Source of the DNA: Oceaniovalibus sp. ACAM 378
Lineage (GTDB): Bacteria; Pseudomonadota; Alphaproteobacteria; Rhodobacterales; Rhodobacteraceae
Assembly (NCBI RefSeq): GCF_008085915.1
Contig: NZ_VSJK01000003.1
Span: 332,495 to 396,494 of the forward strand
Direction: 5' to 3'
DNA: 64,000 nucleotides
In this document: piece after piece, positions 1 through 8,167 of the stretch
How positions within the stretch are numbered: position 1 is the first letter of the stretch
Layout of the letters: every line of letters begins with the position of its first letter
The notes under the pieces: model-generated
The model's input: the letters and a program-made list of their open reading frames with translations, nothing else
What the model was told of the DNA's origin: nothing
Databases searched by the model: none
Translations under genes and position numbers: made by a program

Positions 1-47
1 ATCTTATCGGGAAGTTTCCCGCCGAAACAATCCCAGAGGAAGCGCCG

Positions 48-548
48 TCAGACCCCCCGATAGGGTTCGACGTATTGCAGCGCCATGTCCCAGGGAAAGA
101 AAATCCAAGTGTCTTGCGACACTTCGGTGATGAAGGTGTCGACCATCGGCCGCCCCTTGGGCTTGGCATAGACCGTGGCGAAATGCGCCTTGGGGTACAG
201 CGCGCGCACCAGCTCCAGCGTGCGGCCCGAATCGACCAGATCGTCGACGATCAGGATGCCGGTGCCATCGCCCATCAACTCGTGATCGGGCGATTTCAGC
301 ACCCGCGCTTCGGACTGGGTCTGGTTGTCATAGGATTTGACGCTCACGGTATCCACGGTGCGGATATCCAACTCGCGCGCAACGATCATCGCGGGGGCCA
401 TACCGCCGCGGGTGATGGCGACAACAGCCCGCCAGCCGCCGTCCACGGGACCATGCCCGTCAAGCCGCCAAGCCAGAGCGCGGCTGTCGCGGTGGATCTG
501 ATCCCATGAAATGTGGAACCCTTTTTCGTGCGGCAGGCGATCGGTCAT
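48..548 (-). CDS. gpt: Xanthine phosphoribosyltransferase
   Basis: This purine-salvage enzyme transfers ribose-5-phosphate from PRPP to xanthine or guanine in the cytoplasm. The 166-residue product carries the type I phosphoribosyltransferase PRPP loop [10 protein letters not shown] (101-110) after a hydrophobic strand, and the C-terminal IFFPWD segment seen in Gpt proteins. I chose the ATG at 548; in-frame ATGs at 563 and 629 would add an N-terminus that does not look like the family. It is the last minus-strand gene at the window edge, about 100 bp from the msrB-like gene, and has no obvious operon partner. Family assignment is firm; xanthine versus guanine preference is inferred. Confidence 0.92.
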   Translation of the reverse strand: MTDRLPHEKGFHISWDQIHRDSRALAWRLDGHGPVDGGWRAVVAITRGGMAPAMIVARELDIRTVDTVSVKSYDNQTQSEARVLKSPDHELMGDGTGILIVDDLVDSGRTLELVRALYPKAHFATVYAKPKGRPMVDTFITEVSQDTWIFFPWDMALQYVEPYRGV

Positions 549-647
549 GGTGGCAGCCCTCATTTGGCGGTTGAGGGTTTGTAGCGCCGGGCGACGGTTA
601 TGGAAAGCTTGGGCTTTGACTTTTGCCAAAGCCCGGCACCGATTTCT

Positions 648-1199
648 TCATGCCGGCACAAGGTTCAGGCTTGTCCCATCGATGCAATGCAGCGCCTGTC
701 CCTTGATGGGCAGGATATGACCCATATGACTGCCACAACGCCGACAGTGCACCTCGATTGAAAACAGTTCGCCCAACTCTGGGGTTCCCTCCAGCAGGGC
801 GTTGAAATTCGGATCCATTGTGGCACCATTCGGACCGTCGATCCCGGCCAGCAGCGAATTCGGTTCGGCGACCCGGAAGAACACCCAGCCTTTGCCGGGG
901 TAAACCCGAAAGATCGATTGATAGAGCGGCAGATCGCACCCTTTGCATTCGAAATGCCCCGCGCGCTTGTCCTCCAACATCGGGCTCGACCCTTCCGGTT
1001 CGGTCTTGCCCTCGCGCAGGATGCCAAAGGCAAAATCGCCCAGCTGGGCCCGCCACTCGGCATCCGTTTTGGTGATCTCGTAGGGATACCCGTCCTGCCC
1101 GGCAACGAGATCGGCACTGGCGGTGTGCGACATCGTCATTCCCGCAGTTGCGATTGCCGTTCCTTTCAGAAATCGCCGACGATTGAGGGCCTGTTTCAT
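648..1199 (-). CDS. Exported MsrB-like methionine sulfoxide reductase with Tat signal
   Basis: This is probably a peptide-methionine (R)-S-oxide reductase acting in the periplasm. The 183-residue protein starts with the twin-arginine motif RRRFLKG (8-14) and a hydrophobic segment, consistent with Tat export. The MsrB fold is shown by two zinc-type pairs, CKGC (85-88) and CRRC (152-155), GSHMGHI after the second pair, and a cysteine at 172 in ALHCIDGTSL, where classical MsrB has the catalytic YCINSASL. The SGxGWPSF block is altered to PGKGWVFF. The ATG at 1199 has a GGGAG ribosome site; longer starts were rejected because they push the Tat motif inward. Activity on methionine sulfoxide is inferred. 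Confidence 0.85.
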   Translation of the reverse strand: MKQALNRRRFLKGTAIATAGMTMSHTASADLVAGQDGYPYEITKTDAEWRAQLGDFAFGILREGKTEPEGSSPMLEDKRAGHFECKGCDLPLYQSIFRVYPGKGWVFFRVAEPNSLLAGIDGPNGATMDPNFNALLEGTPELGELFSIEVHCRRCGSHMGHILPIKGQALHCIDGTSLNLVPA

Positions 1200-1387
1200 T
1201 TGCGGTTCTCCCTTGGCATTTATATCGGTAATCTGAACATGCGAAATTCGCAGGATCAATTCCCGTAACGGAAATGGAGGTCATCAGATTTGACTGGCAT
1301 CAGTCAGGGCGAGGGTCGCAATTCTAAAATCAGGTAAGTTTAATTACCTTTTGAATTGCTCCAAGATACTTTCCTCGCGGAATGATT

Positions 1388-1417
1388 GGCCAGCCCGTTC
1401 CTTAAAGCGGGCTGGCC
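1388..1417 (-). terminator. Perfect 10-bp hairpin downstream of the small secreted-protein gene
   Basis: GGCCAGCCCG (1388-1397) and CGGGCTGGCC (1408-1417) form a perfect 10-bp stem around a 10-nt loop, 24 bp past the stop of the 1441-1716 gene. The downstream tract on the minus strand is not T-rich, so termination is likely but not certain. Confidence 0.5.
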
Positions 1418-1440
1418 GGATATCTGGCCTGCTTCGGGTG

Positions 1441-1716
1441 TCACTCCCGACGGAGCGCCGCTTCGATCGAGGCCTTGGCGCTTTCGCCGCCGCTGCTTTT
1501 GCCGGGATCGTTCAGGATGCCGACGATCTCGACCAGCTGCGCGAGTGTCAACGTCGTTGGATCGGCGTCGATATTGTATGTCTGGAAGGCATTGCCGACA
1601 TTGGTCTCAATCATCGTAAGACCCGCCTGCATGCCCGCCGCGTCATAGTCCTGGGCCAGAGCAGCGGTTGCCGGCATCATAACCACCAGTGCGAGTGCCA
1701 ATTTGGAAATCTTCAT
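1441..1716 (-). CDS. Small secreted protein of unknown function
   Basis: I do not recognise a family. The 91-residue product has a clear Sec signal peptide (MKISKLALALVVMMPATAALA, cleavage near residue 22) and a short acidic mature part of about 70 residues with no cysteines, so it is probably a soluble periplasmic protein. The ATG is preceded by AGGATAGGAA, a good ribosome site, and a strong hairpin follows the stop, which supports a real monocistronic gene. Codon use is similar to its neighbours. It lies between the msrB-like gene and fabI on the same strand. Confidence 0.75.
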   Translation of the reverse strand: MKISKLALALVVMMPATAALAQDYDAAGMQAGLTMIETNVGNAFQTYNIDADPTTLTLAQLVEIVGILNDPGKSSGGESAKASIEAALRRE

Positions 1717-2090
1717 AGTAATTCCTATCCTGAGTTATACCGAAGGGAAATACACCTCCCGGTTATTCGCCGCATCGAATATCGATGTCATCGAAATCGC
1801 ATTCCGGATCGGTTGCGGGTTTAACTCTTGCAGACTTGCTGAAGTTAGACCGGAAAGACTGTTCGAATTTCTCGTTGCGGTGAATTCAGGTTAACAAGAA
1901 TGCTGGAGTAATCAATTCACCTTTGTTCACTCCGCATCAAGTGCGGGTGACAAGTTGTTTCAAAAGTGATCTTCAGGGTGATTGCCAATTTGAATATGTC
2001 AATTGGCCGCGATATTATCAAATCGCTGTGTGTTTTGTGAAATATTCGCCAAATTCGAGCAAGATACTGCTGGCCCTGGGGTGTGGCCCC
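1717..2090. other. Non-coding stretch between fabI and the small secreted-protein gene
   Basis: This 374-bp stretch is noticeably more AT-rich than its surroundings. It must hold the promoter of the 1441-1716 gene (minus strand) and the 3' end of the fabI transcript. I see no credible ORF, tRNA or strong terminator. A short GGGG/CCCC hairpin sits right at the fabI stop (about 2078-2092). Confidence 0.4.
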
Positions 2091-2897
2091 TCAGTCCTTG
2101 CTCATATCCGGTGCATCCACGGCCTTCATGCCGACAACATGATAGCCGGCGTCGACGTGCAGGTTTTCGCCGGTGGTTCCCGAGCCGAGATCGGACAGTA
2201 GGTACAGAGCGGCCTTGCCGACCTCTTCTTGCGTCACGTTGCGGCGCAGGGGGGAATTGTATTCGTTCCACTTCATGATGTAGCGGAAATCGCCGATGCC
2301 GCTGGCGGCCAGTGTCTTGATCGGACCGGCAGAGATGGCGTTGACGCGGATGCCGTCCTTGCCCAGATCCTCGGCCAGATATTTCACCGAAGCCTCAAGC
2401 GCGGCCTTGGCCACGCCCATGACGTTGTAATGCGGCATGACCTTTTCGGCACCGTAATAGGTGAGCGTCAGCGCTGACGAGCCGGGGCCCATCAGTTTTT
2501 CCGCCCGCTGCATCACGGCAGTGAAAGAGTAAACGGAAATATCCATCGACATGCGGAAATTCTCGCGGGAGGTATCGACATAGCGGCCGCGCAGCTCGTT
2601 CTTGTCGGAAAAACCGATGGCATGAACCACGAAATCCAGCCCGCCCCAACGCTGTTTGATCTCGGCGAACAGCGCGTCAAGCGATGCGGCATCACCCACG
2701 TCGCAGGGCAGCACGAAATCAGATCCGACTTCGGCGGCAAGCGGTTTCACCCGCTTCAAAAGCGCGTCACCCTGATAGGAAAAACACATCTCGGCGCCCG
2801 CATCGCCGCAGGCGCGTGCAATGCCCCAGGCAATGGATTTGTCGTTGGCCAGCCCCATGATCAGACCGCGTTTCCCGGTCATCAATTCGTTGCCCAT
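2091..2897 (-). CDS. fabI: Enoyl-[acyl-carrier-protein] reductase (NADH)
   Basis: FabI catalyses the last reduction of each fatty-acid elongation cycle, trans-2-enoyl-ACP to acyl-ACP, in the cytoplasm, and is the triclosan-type target. The 268-residue SDR protein has the FabI N-terminal nucleotide motif [13 protein letters not shown] (15-27), the [18 protein letters not shown] block with Tyr157 and Lys164 in the FabI Y-x6-K spacing, and [11 protein letters not shown] after it. Length matches the family. The ATG at 2897 gives the usual roseobacter N-terminus; an ATG at 2882 is the alternative. It diverges from pdxH across a 107-bp gap that must hold both promoters. Confidence 0.96.
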   Translation of the reverse strand: MGNELMTGKRGLIMGLANDKSIAWGIARACGDAGAEMCFSYQGDALLKRVKPLAAEVGSDFVLPCDVGDAASLDALFAEIKQRWGGLDFVVHAIGFSDKNELRGRYVDTSRENFRMSMDISVYSFTAVMQRAEKLMGPGSSALTLTYYGAEKVMPHYNVMGVAKAALEASVKYLAEDLGKDGIRVNAISAGPIKTLAASGIGDFRYIMKWNEYNSPLRRNVTQEEVGKAALYLLSDLGSGTTGENLHVDAGYHVVGMKAVDAPDMSKD

Positions 2898-3004
2898 GTA
2901 GCCAAGCCCTTTCCCGAACCCTTACATCTCAAGTCGGTCTAGGGCATTGTCGCGCCATCATCAAGCCGCGCCAGAACGGGCCGGTGAGCAGGGGACAGCA
3001 CGCC

Positions 3005-3625
3005 ATGACAGACGATTCAAGCATCACAGGCTCCAGCATTTTTGGCGTGGACGATCCCTTTGCGCTGACCCGCGCATGGCTGGACGAAGCCGCGGCCAGC
3101 GAAATCGCCGATCCGAACGCCATGGCGCTGTCGACCGTTGCCGCCGATGGGATGCCGAACGTGCGCATTGTGTTGCTGAAAGGAATCGAGGACGACGCCT
3201 TTGTCTTCTATACCAATTATGACAGCGCAAAGTCGCAGGAACTGACCCAGAACGGCAAAGCGGCGTTTGTGCTGCATTGGAAAACCCTGAAACGGCAGGT
3301 ACGCGTGCAGGGTGAGGTCAGCCGGGAAGACGGAGCCAAGGCCGACGCCTATTATAACTCGCGGCCGCTGGACAGTCGGCTGGGTGCCTGGGCATCGCAG
3401 CAGTCCCGCCCGCTGGACAGTCGGCAGACCCTTTCCGACGCTGTTGAAACGGCACGCGCCCGGTTTGGTGACAATCCGCCCCGCCCGCCGTTCTGGGGCG
3501 GCTTCCGCATCAAGCCGGTTCGATTCGAATTCTGGGCCGACGGCGCGTTCCGTTTGCATGACCGCGAAAGCTGGGAACGTGGCGAGAATGAGCCGGATTG
3601 GACCAAGACGCGACTTTATCCTTGA
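3005..3625 (+). CDS. pdxH: Pyridoxamine/pyridoxine 5'-phosphate oxidase
   Basis: PdxH is the FMN-dependent oxidase that converts PNP or PMP to pyridoxal 5'-phosphate, the last step of vitamin B6 synthesis. The 206-residue protein shows NVRIVLLKG near residue 50, the [10 protein letters not shown] motif, and the C-terminal signature [12 protein letters not shown] followed by W and RLYP at the very end, all typical of PdxH. The ATG at 3005 is used because AGGGGAC lies just upstream; an in-frame ATG at 2984 is less likely. pdxJ, an earlier B6 step, lies at 15641 in this window but in a different transcription unit. Confidence 0.95.
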   Translation: MTDDSSITGSSIFGVDDPFALTRAWLDEAAASEIADPNAMALSTVAADGMPNVRIVLLKGIEDDAFVFYTNYDSAKSQELTQNGKAAFVLHWKTLKRQVRVQGEVSREDGAKADAYYNSRPLDSRLGAWASQQSRPLDSRQTLSDAVETARARFGDNPPRPPFWGGFRIKPVRFEFWADGAFRLHDRESWERGENEPDWTKTRLYP

Positions 3626-3758
3626 TTTTATAGGCTGTTCCGTCGTGTGATGAGATTTTACGGGATACGAATGTGTCCTGAACTCCCTTTTTGCCCGGCA
3701 GTTTCGCCGGAGCTCATTTATTTGTTCGACGTCCGGATGCGGCGATTGCGAGGGTTAC

Positions 3759-4289
3759 GTGCAGAACGACGTGATACTTGAAGAGTTTGAGGGTCTGGTA
3801 AAGTGGTTCGACCCGTCAAAGGGGTTCGGCTTTGTTGTCTCTGGCGGGATCGACTCGGACATTCTGCTCCATGCCAACGTGCTGCGCAATTTTGGCCAGA
3901 GTTCGGTCGCGGATGGATCGCAATTGCGCCTGTTGGTGCAGCGCACCGAGCGTGGGGCGCAGGCGGTCGAAATCCTGTCAATCCATGCTCCGCAACCGTC
4001 GGTAACCGATTCGGAGTCGCGGCGCGGTGAAATTTTCGATCCGCTGCTCGTGGGGGGGCCGATAGAACCGGCGCGGGTGAAATGGTTCGACAAGGCCAAG
4101 GGATTCGGATTTGCCAATGTATTCGGCAAGCCCGATGATGTTTTCGTACATATCGAAGTCTTGCGCCGGTCCGGGCTGGCCGATCTACAACCCGGAGAAG
4201 CGGTGGCGATACGTGTGGTAGACGGCAAAAGAGGCAAACTGGCAACCGAGGTAACGGCATGGGATTCTATCCTGAATGCAGTCGAATGA
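3759..4289 (+). CDS. Double cold-shock-domain protein
   Basis: This nucleic-acid-binding protein is probably an RNA chaperone. The 176 residues contain two cold-shock domains in tandem. Domain 1 (about 11-76) has [13 protein letters not shown] and DILLHA; domain 2 (about 105-168) has [13 protein letters not shown] and DVFVHI. RNP1 and RNP2 aromatic residues are kept in both. A linker of about 28 residues separates them. The start is GTG at 3759 behind GCGAGGG. The stop overlaps the start of the DUF192 gene in an ATGA, implying translational coupling. Single-domain Csp proteins are about 70 residues, so this is the duplicated alphaproteobacterial form. The specific RNA targets are unknown. Confidence 0.9.
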   Translation: MQNDVILEEFEGLVKWFDPSKGFGFVVSGGIDSDILLHANVLRNFGQSSVADGSQLRLLVQRTERGAQAVEILSIHAPQPSVTDSESRRGEIFDPLLVGGPIEPARVKWFDKAKGFGFANVFGKPDDVFVHIEVLRRSGLADLQPGEAVAIRVVDGKRGKLATEVTAWDSILNAVE

Positions 4290-4762
4290 TACGTATTCCG
4301 GGCTTGGCCGTGCTGGTCGCTTTGGTCGTTTCGGGTCCGGTCTGGGCCGGGTGCCTGGCCGATTCGGTTGAATTGCGCGGTGACTGGGGATCAGCGCGAT
4401 TCGGAGTCGAGATCGCCGATGATCCGGATGAACGGTCGCAGGGGTTGATGCACCGCGAAAGCATGGCGAGAAGTCGCGGCATGCTGTTTGTCTATGAAAG
4501 CCCGCAACGGGCCTCATTCTGGATGCGCAACACCTTGATCCCGCTCGACATGATCTTTGCCGATCCCACCGGAACTGTCACCCGGGTACATGAAAACGCC
4601 GTTCCGCTGGACGAAACGATGATTCCGGGCGGCGACAATGTATTATTCGTGCTCGAGATCAACGGCGGCCTTGCCCGGCGCATGGGAATAGTGCCCGGCA
4701 GCCAGCTTCGCCATCCGGCAATTGAACAGAATGACGCCGCATGGCCATGTGACGCGTCTTGA
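4286..4762 (+). CDS. DUF192 family exported protein
   Basis: Function is unknown; the family is widespread in proteobacteria. The 158-residue product begins with a signal peptide (hydrophobic [15 protein letters not shown], cleavage near 21) and then carries the DUF192 core: [32 protein letters not shown] and a conserved ETMIPGG region. The ATG at 4286 overlaps the stop of the cold-shock gene by four bases (ATGA), so the two are probably one operon; a longer reading from 4259 was rejected because it would bury the signal peptide. It ends 40 bp before tRNA-Pro. Confidence 0.88.
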   Translation: MIRIPGLAVLVALVVSGPVWAGCLADSVELRGDWGSARFGVEIADDPDERSQGLMHRESMARSRGMLFVYESPQRASFWMRNTLIPLDMIFADPTGTVTRVHENAVPLDETMIPGGDNVLFVLEINGGLARRMGIVPGSQLRHPAIEQNDAAWPCDAS

Positions 4763-4802
4763 CGCTTTCCTTCCCCGCGCGGCGCCTGTAAGGAACCCGT
4801 GT

Positions 4803-4879
4803 CGGGGCGTAGCGCAGCCTGGTAGCGCATCTGTTTTGGGAACAGAGGGTCGTAGGTTCGAATCCTATCGCCCCGACCA
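4803..4879 (+). tRNA. tRNA-Pro (anticodon TGG)
   Basis: This 77-nt gene folds as a complete cloverleaf. The acceptor CGGGGCG (4803-4809) pairs with CGCCCCG (4869-4875). The anticodon stem TCTGT/ACAGA encloses the loop TTTGGGA with anticodon TGG at 4837-4839. The T-arm contains GTTCGAATC, and CCA is encoded at 4877-4879. Confidence 0.97.
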
Positions 4880-4977
4880 TTTAGCCGGTTGTCCGGAAAT
4901 CCAACATCTTTGATCCGGGCAACACCGGCCATCGCGCAGGCGGGAACAACCGGTTGTCCTGTCCGGCAACGGGCCTT

Positions 4978-4991
4978 GCGCAATATTGCGC
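4978..4991. promoter_or_regulatory. Perfect 14-bp palindrome upstream of the deformylase operon
   Basis: GCGCAATATTGCGC is a perfect palindrome that ends 19 bp before the ATG of the first def gene. Its position fits an operator or a promoter-overlapping protein site. The binding protein is unknown. Confidence 0.35.
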
Positions 4992-5010
4992 GCCCCCCTA
5001 AATCACTGGC

Positions 5011-5532
5011 ATGGCCGTACTCGATATCCTGATCCATCCCGATCCCCGTCTGAAAAAGCCCGCCGCGCCCGTGGAGTCGGTCACGCCGGACTTGCGCAGG
5101 CTGGCCGATGACATGCTGACCACGATGTACGACGCCCCCGGAATTGGGCTGGCGGCGCCGCAGGTGGGTTTCATGCAGCGTTTGATCGTGGTGGATTGCG
5201 TCAAGGAAGAAGGCGCTCCGCCGCGACCGATCGTGATGCTGAACCCGCATGTGACGTGGGAATCGGATGAACGCTCGGTCTATGAAGAGGGGTGTCTGTC
5301 GATCCCCGAACAATACGGCGAGGTCGAGCGTCCGGCCGAGGTGGAAGTGAGTTGGCAAGGTCTGGATATGATCGGGCAAAGCGAACGGTTCTCGGGACTT
5401 TGGGCGACCTGTGTGCAGCACGAGATCGATCATCTGGACGGTAAGCTGTTCATCGACTATCTGCGCCCGCTGCGCCGGCAGATGATCACCCGCAAGATGG
5501 TCAAGCTGAAGCGCGAGCGGTTGCGCGCGTGA
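5011..5532 (+). CDS. def: Peptide deformylase 1 (complete active site)
   Basis: Peptide deformylase is the metalloenzyme that removes the N-formyl group from nascent proteins. The 173-residue product has all three catalytic motifs: GIGLAAPQVG (44-53), EEGCLS (metal-ligand Cys95) and HEIDH (137-141, both metal histidines and the catalytic Glu). The C-terminal basic helix is typical of the housekeeping enzyme. It starts at ATG 5011 and overlaps the next def gene by GTGA, so the def-def-def-fmt genes form one operon that handles both addition and removal of the formyl group. Confidence 0.96.
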   Translation: MAVLDILIHPDPRLKKPAAPVESVTPDLRRLADDMLTTMYDAPGIGLAAPQVGFMQRLIVVDCVKEEGAPPRPIVMLNPHVTWESDERSVYEEGCLSIPEQYGEVERPAEVEVSWQGLDMIGQSERFSGLWATCVQHEIDHLDGKLFIDYLRPLRRQMITRKMVKLKRERLRA

Positions 5533-6023
5533 TTCGCCCGCTGCGGCTGTGGCCCGACCCGGTGCTGAGCCTTGTGTGTCCGCAGGTGACGGTGTTTGAC
5601 GCGAATCTGCAACGGCTGGCCGATGACATGCTGGAAACGATGTACGCCGCGCAGGGCCGGGGGCTGGCCGCGCCGCAGGTCGGCGAATCGCTGCGGTTGT
5701 TCGTGATGGACGTGACATGGAAGGACGCAGAACCCGAGCCCTTGGTCTGCGTCAACCCGGTGATCGTTTCGGCCTCGGACGAGACAACGGCGTTCGAAGA
5801 GGGCTGCCTGTCGATCCCCGGCATTCCCGCCACGGTGACACGGCCTGCCCAAATCCTTTTGCGCTGGCAGGATATAAACGGCGCGGGGCACGAGGCGCAG
5901 ATGACGGGCCTACGGGCCGTCTGTGCGCAGCACGAGCTGGATCATCTGGACGGGATCGTGATTTTCGACCGGATCGACCCGGATTTGCGCGCCACTTTGG
6001 AAACAGGATACTTGAACCGATGA
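5529..6023 (+). CDS. def: Peptide deformylase 2 (complete active site)
   Basis: This second deformylase has 164 residues and starts at GTG 5529, overlapping def1 by four bases. Motifs are GRGLAAPQVG (43-52), EEGCLSIPG (Cys93) and HELDH (135-139), so metal ligands and the catalytic Glu are all present. Compared with def1 it has Arg in place of Ile/Val in motif 1 and a shorter C-terminus, which suggests a divergent substrate preference rather than loss of activity. It is coupled to the third copy by an ATGA overlap at 6020-6023. Confidence 0.93.
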   Translation: MIRPLRLWPDPVLSLVCPQVTVFDANLQRLADDMLETMYAAQGRGLAAPQVGESLRLFVMDVTWKDAEPEPLVCVNPVIVSASDETTAFEEGCLSIPGIPATVTRPAQILLRWQDINGAGHEAQMTGLRAVCAQHELDHLDGIVIFDRIDPDLRATLETGYLNR

Positions 6024-6529
6024 CCAACCCCGGCTCTGGCCCTCGCCCGTTTGTCCAATGGCCGGACCGGCGGCTGCGCAGCGTGGCCGCACCGGTGGAG
6101 GCCGTGAACGATGAGATCCGCGCACTGTGGGATGAGATGATCGAGGCGATGGACGCCATGCCCGGTGTCGGACTGGCCGCGCCGCAGCTTGGGGTGATGC
6201 TGCGCCTTGCCGTGATTGATGCGTCCGATGCGCGCGGGCAGGCCGTGTGTATGGCCAATCCCGAAGTGCTGCACGCCAGCGTCACCCTGCGCGAACACGA
6301 AGAAGCATCGCCCAATCTCCCCGGAGCCTCTGCCGTCATCGCGCGACCAAGGGCGGTGACCCTGCGCTTTGTGAACCGTGATGGCGAATCCGAGGAACGC
6401 GATTTTGTCGGACTTTGGGCGACCAGTGCGCAGCATCAGATCGATCATTTGAACGGCCGGATGTATTTCGACCGGCTCGGACGGATCAAGCGGGACATGC
6501 TGCTGAAGCGGGCGTTGAAACGCCGCTGA
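6020..6529 (+). CDS. Peptide deformylase-like protein lacking catalytic residues
   Basis: This 169-residue protein is clearly homologous to its two upstream neighbours: GVGLAAPQLG (49-58) and the GLWATSAQH context are kept. The metal-ligand motif EEGCLSIPG has become EEASPNLPG (94-102, Cys to Ser97) and the HExxH motif has become HQIDH (139-143, Glu to Gln140). Two residues needed for metal binding and catalysis are therefore gone in an otherwise intact reading frame, so it is probably a pseudoenzyme with a binding or regulatory role. The ATG at 6020 overlaps the def2 stop. Retention in the operon argues against simple decay. Confidence 0.88.
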   Translation: MTNPGSGPRPFVQWPDRRLRSVAAPVEAVNDEIRALWDEMIEAMDAMPGVGLAAPQLGVMLRLAVIDASDARGQAVCMANPEVLHASVTLREHEEASPNLPGASAVIARPRAVTLRFVNRDGESEERDFVGLWATSAQHQIDHLNGRMYFDRLGRIKRDMLLKRALKRR

Positions 6530-6569
6530 GGGGGGTACAGAATTTCGTGGAAATTCTGGCCTTCGGCGA

Positions 6570-6592
6570 GAGTATTTTTACAAAGAAGAAAC
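6570..6592 (+). repeat. GAGTATTT...CAAAGAAGAA dispersed motif, copy A
   Basis: GAGTATTT, a 5-nt spacer, CAAAGAAGAA and AC lie 41 bp after the def-like stop and just before the fmt ribosome site. The same motif recurs at 35412, 35476 (minus) and 43887, each time downstream of a same-strand gene. Function is unknown. Confidence 0.6.
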
Positions 6593-6604
6593 GGGGAGCT
6601 GCAC

Positions 6605-7513
6605 ATGCGGATCGTTTTCATGGGAACGCCGACGTTTTCGGTACCGGTGCTCGACGCGTTGGTTGCTGCGGGGCATGAGGTGGCTTGTGTGTACACCCAG
6701 CCGCCGCGCCCTGCGGGACGTGGCAAGAAGGACCGGCCCGGCCCTGTGCATGCCCGCGCCGAGGCGTTGGGGCTGCCGGTGCGCCATCCGATCTCGCTGA
6801 AAGGTGATGCAGAGCGGGCGGCATTCGCAGCGCTGGGGGCCGATATTGCCGTCGTCGTCGCCTATGGGTTGATCCTGCCGCAGGCGGTTCTAGATGCGCC
6901 GGTGCGGGGCTGTCTAAATATTCATGCGTCGCTTTTGCCCCGTTGGCGTGGTGCGGCGCCGATTCACCGCGCAATCATCGAGGGAGACGCCGAAACCGGG
7001 GTTTGCATCATGGGGATGGAGGCAGGTCTGGACACCGGACCAGTGCTGCTGTGTGAAAAGACGCCGATTGGTGCTGTCGAGACGACCGGTGATCTGCATG
7101 ACCGTCTGTCCGGGATGGGTGCGCGTTTGATCGTCGATGCGCTGGAGCGGCTGGACGATCTGCGCCCAGTGCCCCAGCCGGAGGCAGGCGTGAGTTATGC
7201 GGCAAAGATCGACAAGGCGGAAGCACGGGTCGACTGGACACTTTCGGCGGTTGCTGTGGATCGGCAGATTCGCGGCCTGTCGCCCTTTCCGGGTGCCTGG
7301 TGCGAGGTGGCCGGCGAAAGGGTGAAGCTATTGCGTTCACAGGTTGTGATGGGCTCTGAGGCGCGGTCGGTTCCCGGGCAGGTTCTGGAGGGGTTCACGA
7401 TTGCCTGCGGAACGGGTGCGGTGCGAATTGATCAGGCCCAGCGGTCGGGCCGACAACCGATGGCGGCGGAAGATGTGCTGCGCGGACTGAGGTTGCCAGC
7501 CAAGCTGGACTGA
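6605..7513 (+). CDS. fmt: Methionyl-tRNA formyltransferase
   Basis: Fmt transfers a formyl group from 10-formyl-tetrahydrofolate to initiator Met-tRNA. The 302-residue protein starts [19 protein letters not shown] and carries the folate/catalytic block [19 protein letters not shown] (catalytic Asn and His) and the GLDTGP motif with the catalytic Asp. The C-terminal domain includes [14 protein letters not shown], typical of Fmt. The ATG at 6605 follows GGGGAG. It completes the def-def-def-fmt operon, so the formylase and the deformylases are co-expressed. Confidence 0.97.
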   Translation: MRIVFMGTPTFSVPVLDALVAAGHEVACVYTQPPRPAGRGKKDRPGPVHARAEALGLPVRHPISLKGDAERAAFAALGADIAVVVAYGLILPQAVLDAPVRGCLNIHASLLPRWRGAAPIHRAIIEGDAETGVCIMGMEAGLDTGPVLLCEKTPIGAVETTGDLHDRLSGMGARLIVDALERLDDLRPVPQPEAGVSYAAKIDKAEARVDWTLSAVAVDRQIRGLSPFPGAWCEVAGERVKLLRSQVVMGSEARSVPGQVLEGFTIACGTGAVRIDQAQRSGRQPMAAEDVLRGLRLPAKLD

Positions 7514-7584
7514 CGCGTGCAGTAAGCTGTGTGGGGGAGCCGCGCTCGATCACACAGGCGAAATCACACAGGCAAACCTCGGGT

Positions 7585-8043
7585 TCAGGCCTTTGCCTTG
7601 AACGGTGCCATTCCGGCGCGCGCGAGTTCGTCGGCCTTTTCGTTTTCGGGGTGCCCGGCATGGCCCTTGACCCATTCCCAGGACACTTGATGGCGCTGTT
7701 GTGCTTCATCAAGGCGACGCCACAAATCCTCGTTCTTGACCGGTTTCTTCTGCGACGTGCGCCAGCCATTGCGTTTCCAGCCGTGGATCCAGGTGGTGAC
7801 GCCATTCTTGACATAGGCGCTGTCGGTGATGACGGTGATTTCCGAGGGGCGCGACAGGGATTCAAGCGCATTTATTGCACCCAGCAATTCCATGCGGTTG
7901 TTTGTCGTATCCCGTTCGCCGCCGCTCAGCTCTCGTTGCTTGAGGACAGAGCCGCCGTCGCGGGCGATCAGCAACGCGCCCCAGCCACCGGGGCCGGGAT
8001 TGCCGCTGCACGCGCCGTCAGTGTACGCGGTGATATGGGGCAT
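7585..8043 (-). CDS. rnhA: Ribonuclease HI
   Basis: RNase HI cleaves the RNA strand of RNA-DNA hybrids (R-loops, primer remnants). The 152-residue protein has the complete acidic active site: Asp9 in [16 protein letters not shown], Glu52 in NNRMELLGA, Asp74 in VITDSAYV and Asp138 in NEKADELA, plus His128 in VKGHAGHP. Length equals the E. coli enzyme. It converges with fmt, 71 bp away. Upstream on the same strand are the AI-2E-type permease and ispH. Confidence 0.97.
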   Translation of the reverse strand: MPHITAYTDGACSGNPGPGGWGALLIARDGGSVLKQRELSGGERDTTNNRMELLGAINALESLSRPSEITVITDSAYVKNGVTTWIHGWKRNGWRTSQKKPVKNEDLWRRLDEAQQRHQVSWEWVKGHAGHPENEKADELARAGMAPFKAKA

Positions 8044-8167
8044 CGGGCCTCGCAGAAATTGATGTCAAGGTGTGGCGCGGGAGGGTGACCCGGCGGTGTT
8101 GTGCCCGACCTAGCCGATCATCGCTGCGGGGGCCAGAGGGGCGTGGTAATTCCCCAAGGATCGTTTG

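Noticed and set aside
598..1284. 228-codon minus-strand ORF overlapping the msrB-like gene
   Set aside because: Frame-shifted shadow of the MsrB-like frame; no motif, and the true frame has zinc cysteines and a Tat signal.
1332..1349. AT-rich inverted repeat AGGTAA/TTACCT considered as a terminator
   Set aside because: No gene ends there on the plus strand and the minus-strand gene already has a stronger hairpin at 1388; it could be an operator but nothing supports that further.
4492..5718. 408-codon minus-strand ORF spanning tRNA-Pro and two def genes
   Set aside because: It crosses a tRNA gene and is antisense to two well-supported deformylase genes; it is a GC-rich spurious ORF.
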